A stretch of DNA of 64,000 nucleotides, from positions 6,545,525 to 6,609,524 of the forward strand of contig NZ_CP079865.1 in the NCBI RefSeq assembly GCF_025263565.1. Direction: 5' to 3'. Each line of letters starts with the position of its first letter. The first letter of the stretch is position 1. Below the pieces are notes generated by a model that worked only from the letters and a program-made list of their open reading frames with translations, searched no databases and was not told the DNA's origin. Shown here piece by piece: positions 63,354-64,000 of the stretch. The stretch is from Mycobacterium sp. SMC-8. GTDB taxonomy: Bacteria; Actinomycetota; Actinomycetes; Mycobacteriales; Mycobacteriaceae. A program made the position numbers and the translations under genes.

Positions 63354-64000
63354 GCGGATGCCGCTGCGGTGATGAGCGCGCCGAGTCGGGAGACGAGCTT
63401 GCGGTGGCGGTCGGCTTCGTTGATCCATCCCCGTGTTGCTGCGTCTACGGCCAGATCGTGGGCGTCGATGCGTTGGGCGGCAAGGAGAGCGAGGGGGGTG
63501 GCGTCGGGGTGAAAGCGGGGACAGGGTGCGAAGATGTGGTCATTCGGGCAGGAACCTTGCGCGGGTGCGCGTAGGCAGTAACCGCCGGCCAGGCGGGATT
63601 TGATGGCCGGGGTGTTCTTCTAGCCGGCGCCGGTGATATCGGTCAGCGGCAACCCGACTGCGGTGGTGGTGTAAGGTGCTGCTCCGATATGACCTTTGGC
63701 CAGGTCCAAGGCGCGTTCGTATTCGGTGCGTACGGTGTGGTCGAAGAGGGTGGGCATATCGCAGACTCATCTGGGAGGAGACGTGGCCCAGCAGTGCCAT
63801 GAGGGCCTGCAGCGATACTCCAGCGTTGATCAGTGCAGTGGCATAGGTGTGTCGCAGTTGATGCGGTGTGATGTGTCCCCAGGCCAGCAGCTTGGGCCGC
63901 CCGGTTCAGTTCTTCGCGTATTGCGTTCTGGGACAGTCTTTTCCCGTGGTGAGTGAACAGGAAGTCGGCGGGGGCGCCGGTGCGGGGATGGATCATCGGT
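63350..64000 (-). pseudogene. Tyrosine recombinase (transposon integrase) C-terminal part, broken, runs off the edge
   Basis: On the minus strand the frame MIHPRTGAPADFLFTHHGKR is followed, after a shift, by WGHITPHQLRHTYATALINA, then SLQALMALLGHVSSQMSLRYA, with the catalytic Arg, His, and Tyr in their usual places. A second shift leads to TVRTEYERALDLAKGHIG, then a TAG replaces an expected Trp before KNTPAIKSRLAGGYC. The tail ends GWINEADRHRKLVSRLGALI. At least two indels and one nonsense mutation; inactive. Confidence 0.75.

Overview
The window is high-GC actinobacterial DNA and almost certainly comes from a fast-growing mycobacterium (Mycolicibacterium type). From memory of the M. tuberculosis map, the gene order matches Rv1093 to Rv1059 almost gene for gene: glyA, coaA, Rv1086, Rv1085c, Rv1084, Rv1083, mca, Rv1081c, greA, metB, pra-like, cbs, lipU, Rv1075c, fadA3, Rv1072, echA9, echA8, Rv1069c, lpqV, Rv1063c, Rv1062 and Rv1059. 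Mycothiol chemistry (mca), a wax ester synthase/DGAT, leaderless-looking promoters and KstR-like operators fit this origin.

Layout. Positions 1-9.6 kb: glyA (cut by the left edge), an IS1380-family element inserted between glyA and a DUF885 gene, coaA, a flavoprotein, two paralogous 4-TM proteins, a membrane protein coupled to the short-chain prenyl diphosphate synthase, and a hemolysin III-type protein. 9.6-11.8 kb: a repeat-rich spacer and an IS1182-family element. 11.8-24.3 kb: conserved core genes for mycothiol detoxification, GreA, transsulfuration (metB, cbs), Pra/RDD membrane proteins and two esterases. 24.3-32.5 kb: thiolase, purT, a DUF559 protein, a Bax1-I protein, the echA9-echA8 pair and a membrane hydrolase. 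32.5-40.7 kb: a cysteine dioxygenase-rhodanese operon behind a putative Cys-Cys leader peptide, lpqV, two patatins, a dihydrodipicolinate reductase-like gene under a KstR-type operator, a membrane Ser/Thr kinase and an Ltp1-like thiolase. 40.7-47.2 kb: dctA divergent from a CitA/DcuS-type two-component pair, a beta-propeller protein and a STAS-CsbD-STAS stress cluster. 47.4-58 kb: accessory genes, including a frameshifted MFS pump, a UPF0016 cation exporter behind a yybP-ykoY (Mn2+) riboswitch, a Tat-type acetamidase/formamidase-like protein, a ClC channel, a GNAT, a WS/DGAT and a large secreted protein.

The last 6 kb (58-64 kb) is a decayed accessory region. It holds a frameshifted aldo/keto reductase, an intact HPF-like gene coupled to a frameshifted Gre-like gene, a DUF308 gene ending at a tRNA T-arm-like repeat, an espR-like gene destroyed by several indels, an IS3-family 3' fragment, and a broken tyrosine recombinase with its accessory gene.

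Likely functional links: metB, cbs and CDO-rhodanese all act in sulfur metabolism. fadA3, echA9/8, ltp1, the Rv1059-like gene and WS/DGAT act on lipid or sterol-derived carbon. The STAS/CsbD and HPF/Gre pairs look like general stress functions. The strongest leads are regulatory: the Cys leader, the Mn2+ riboswitch, the KstR-like operators, the hairpin at the 5' end of the predicted greA transcript, and two IS insertions whose target duplications can be read directly. Coordinates and residue numbers were counted by hand from the sequence.
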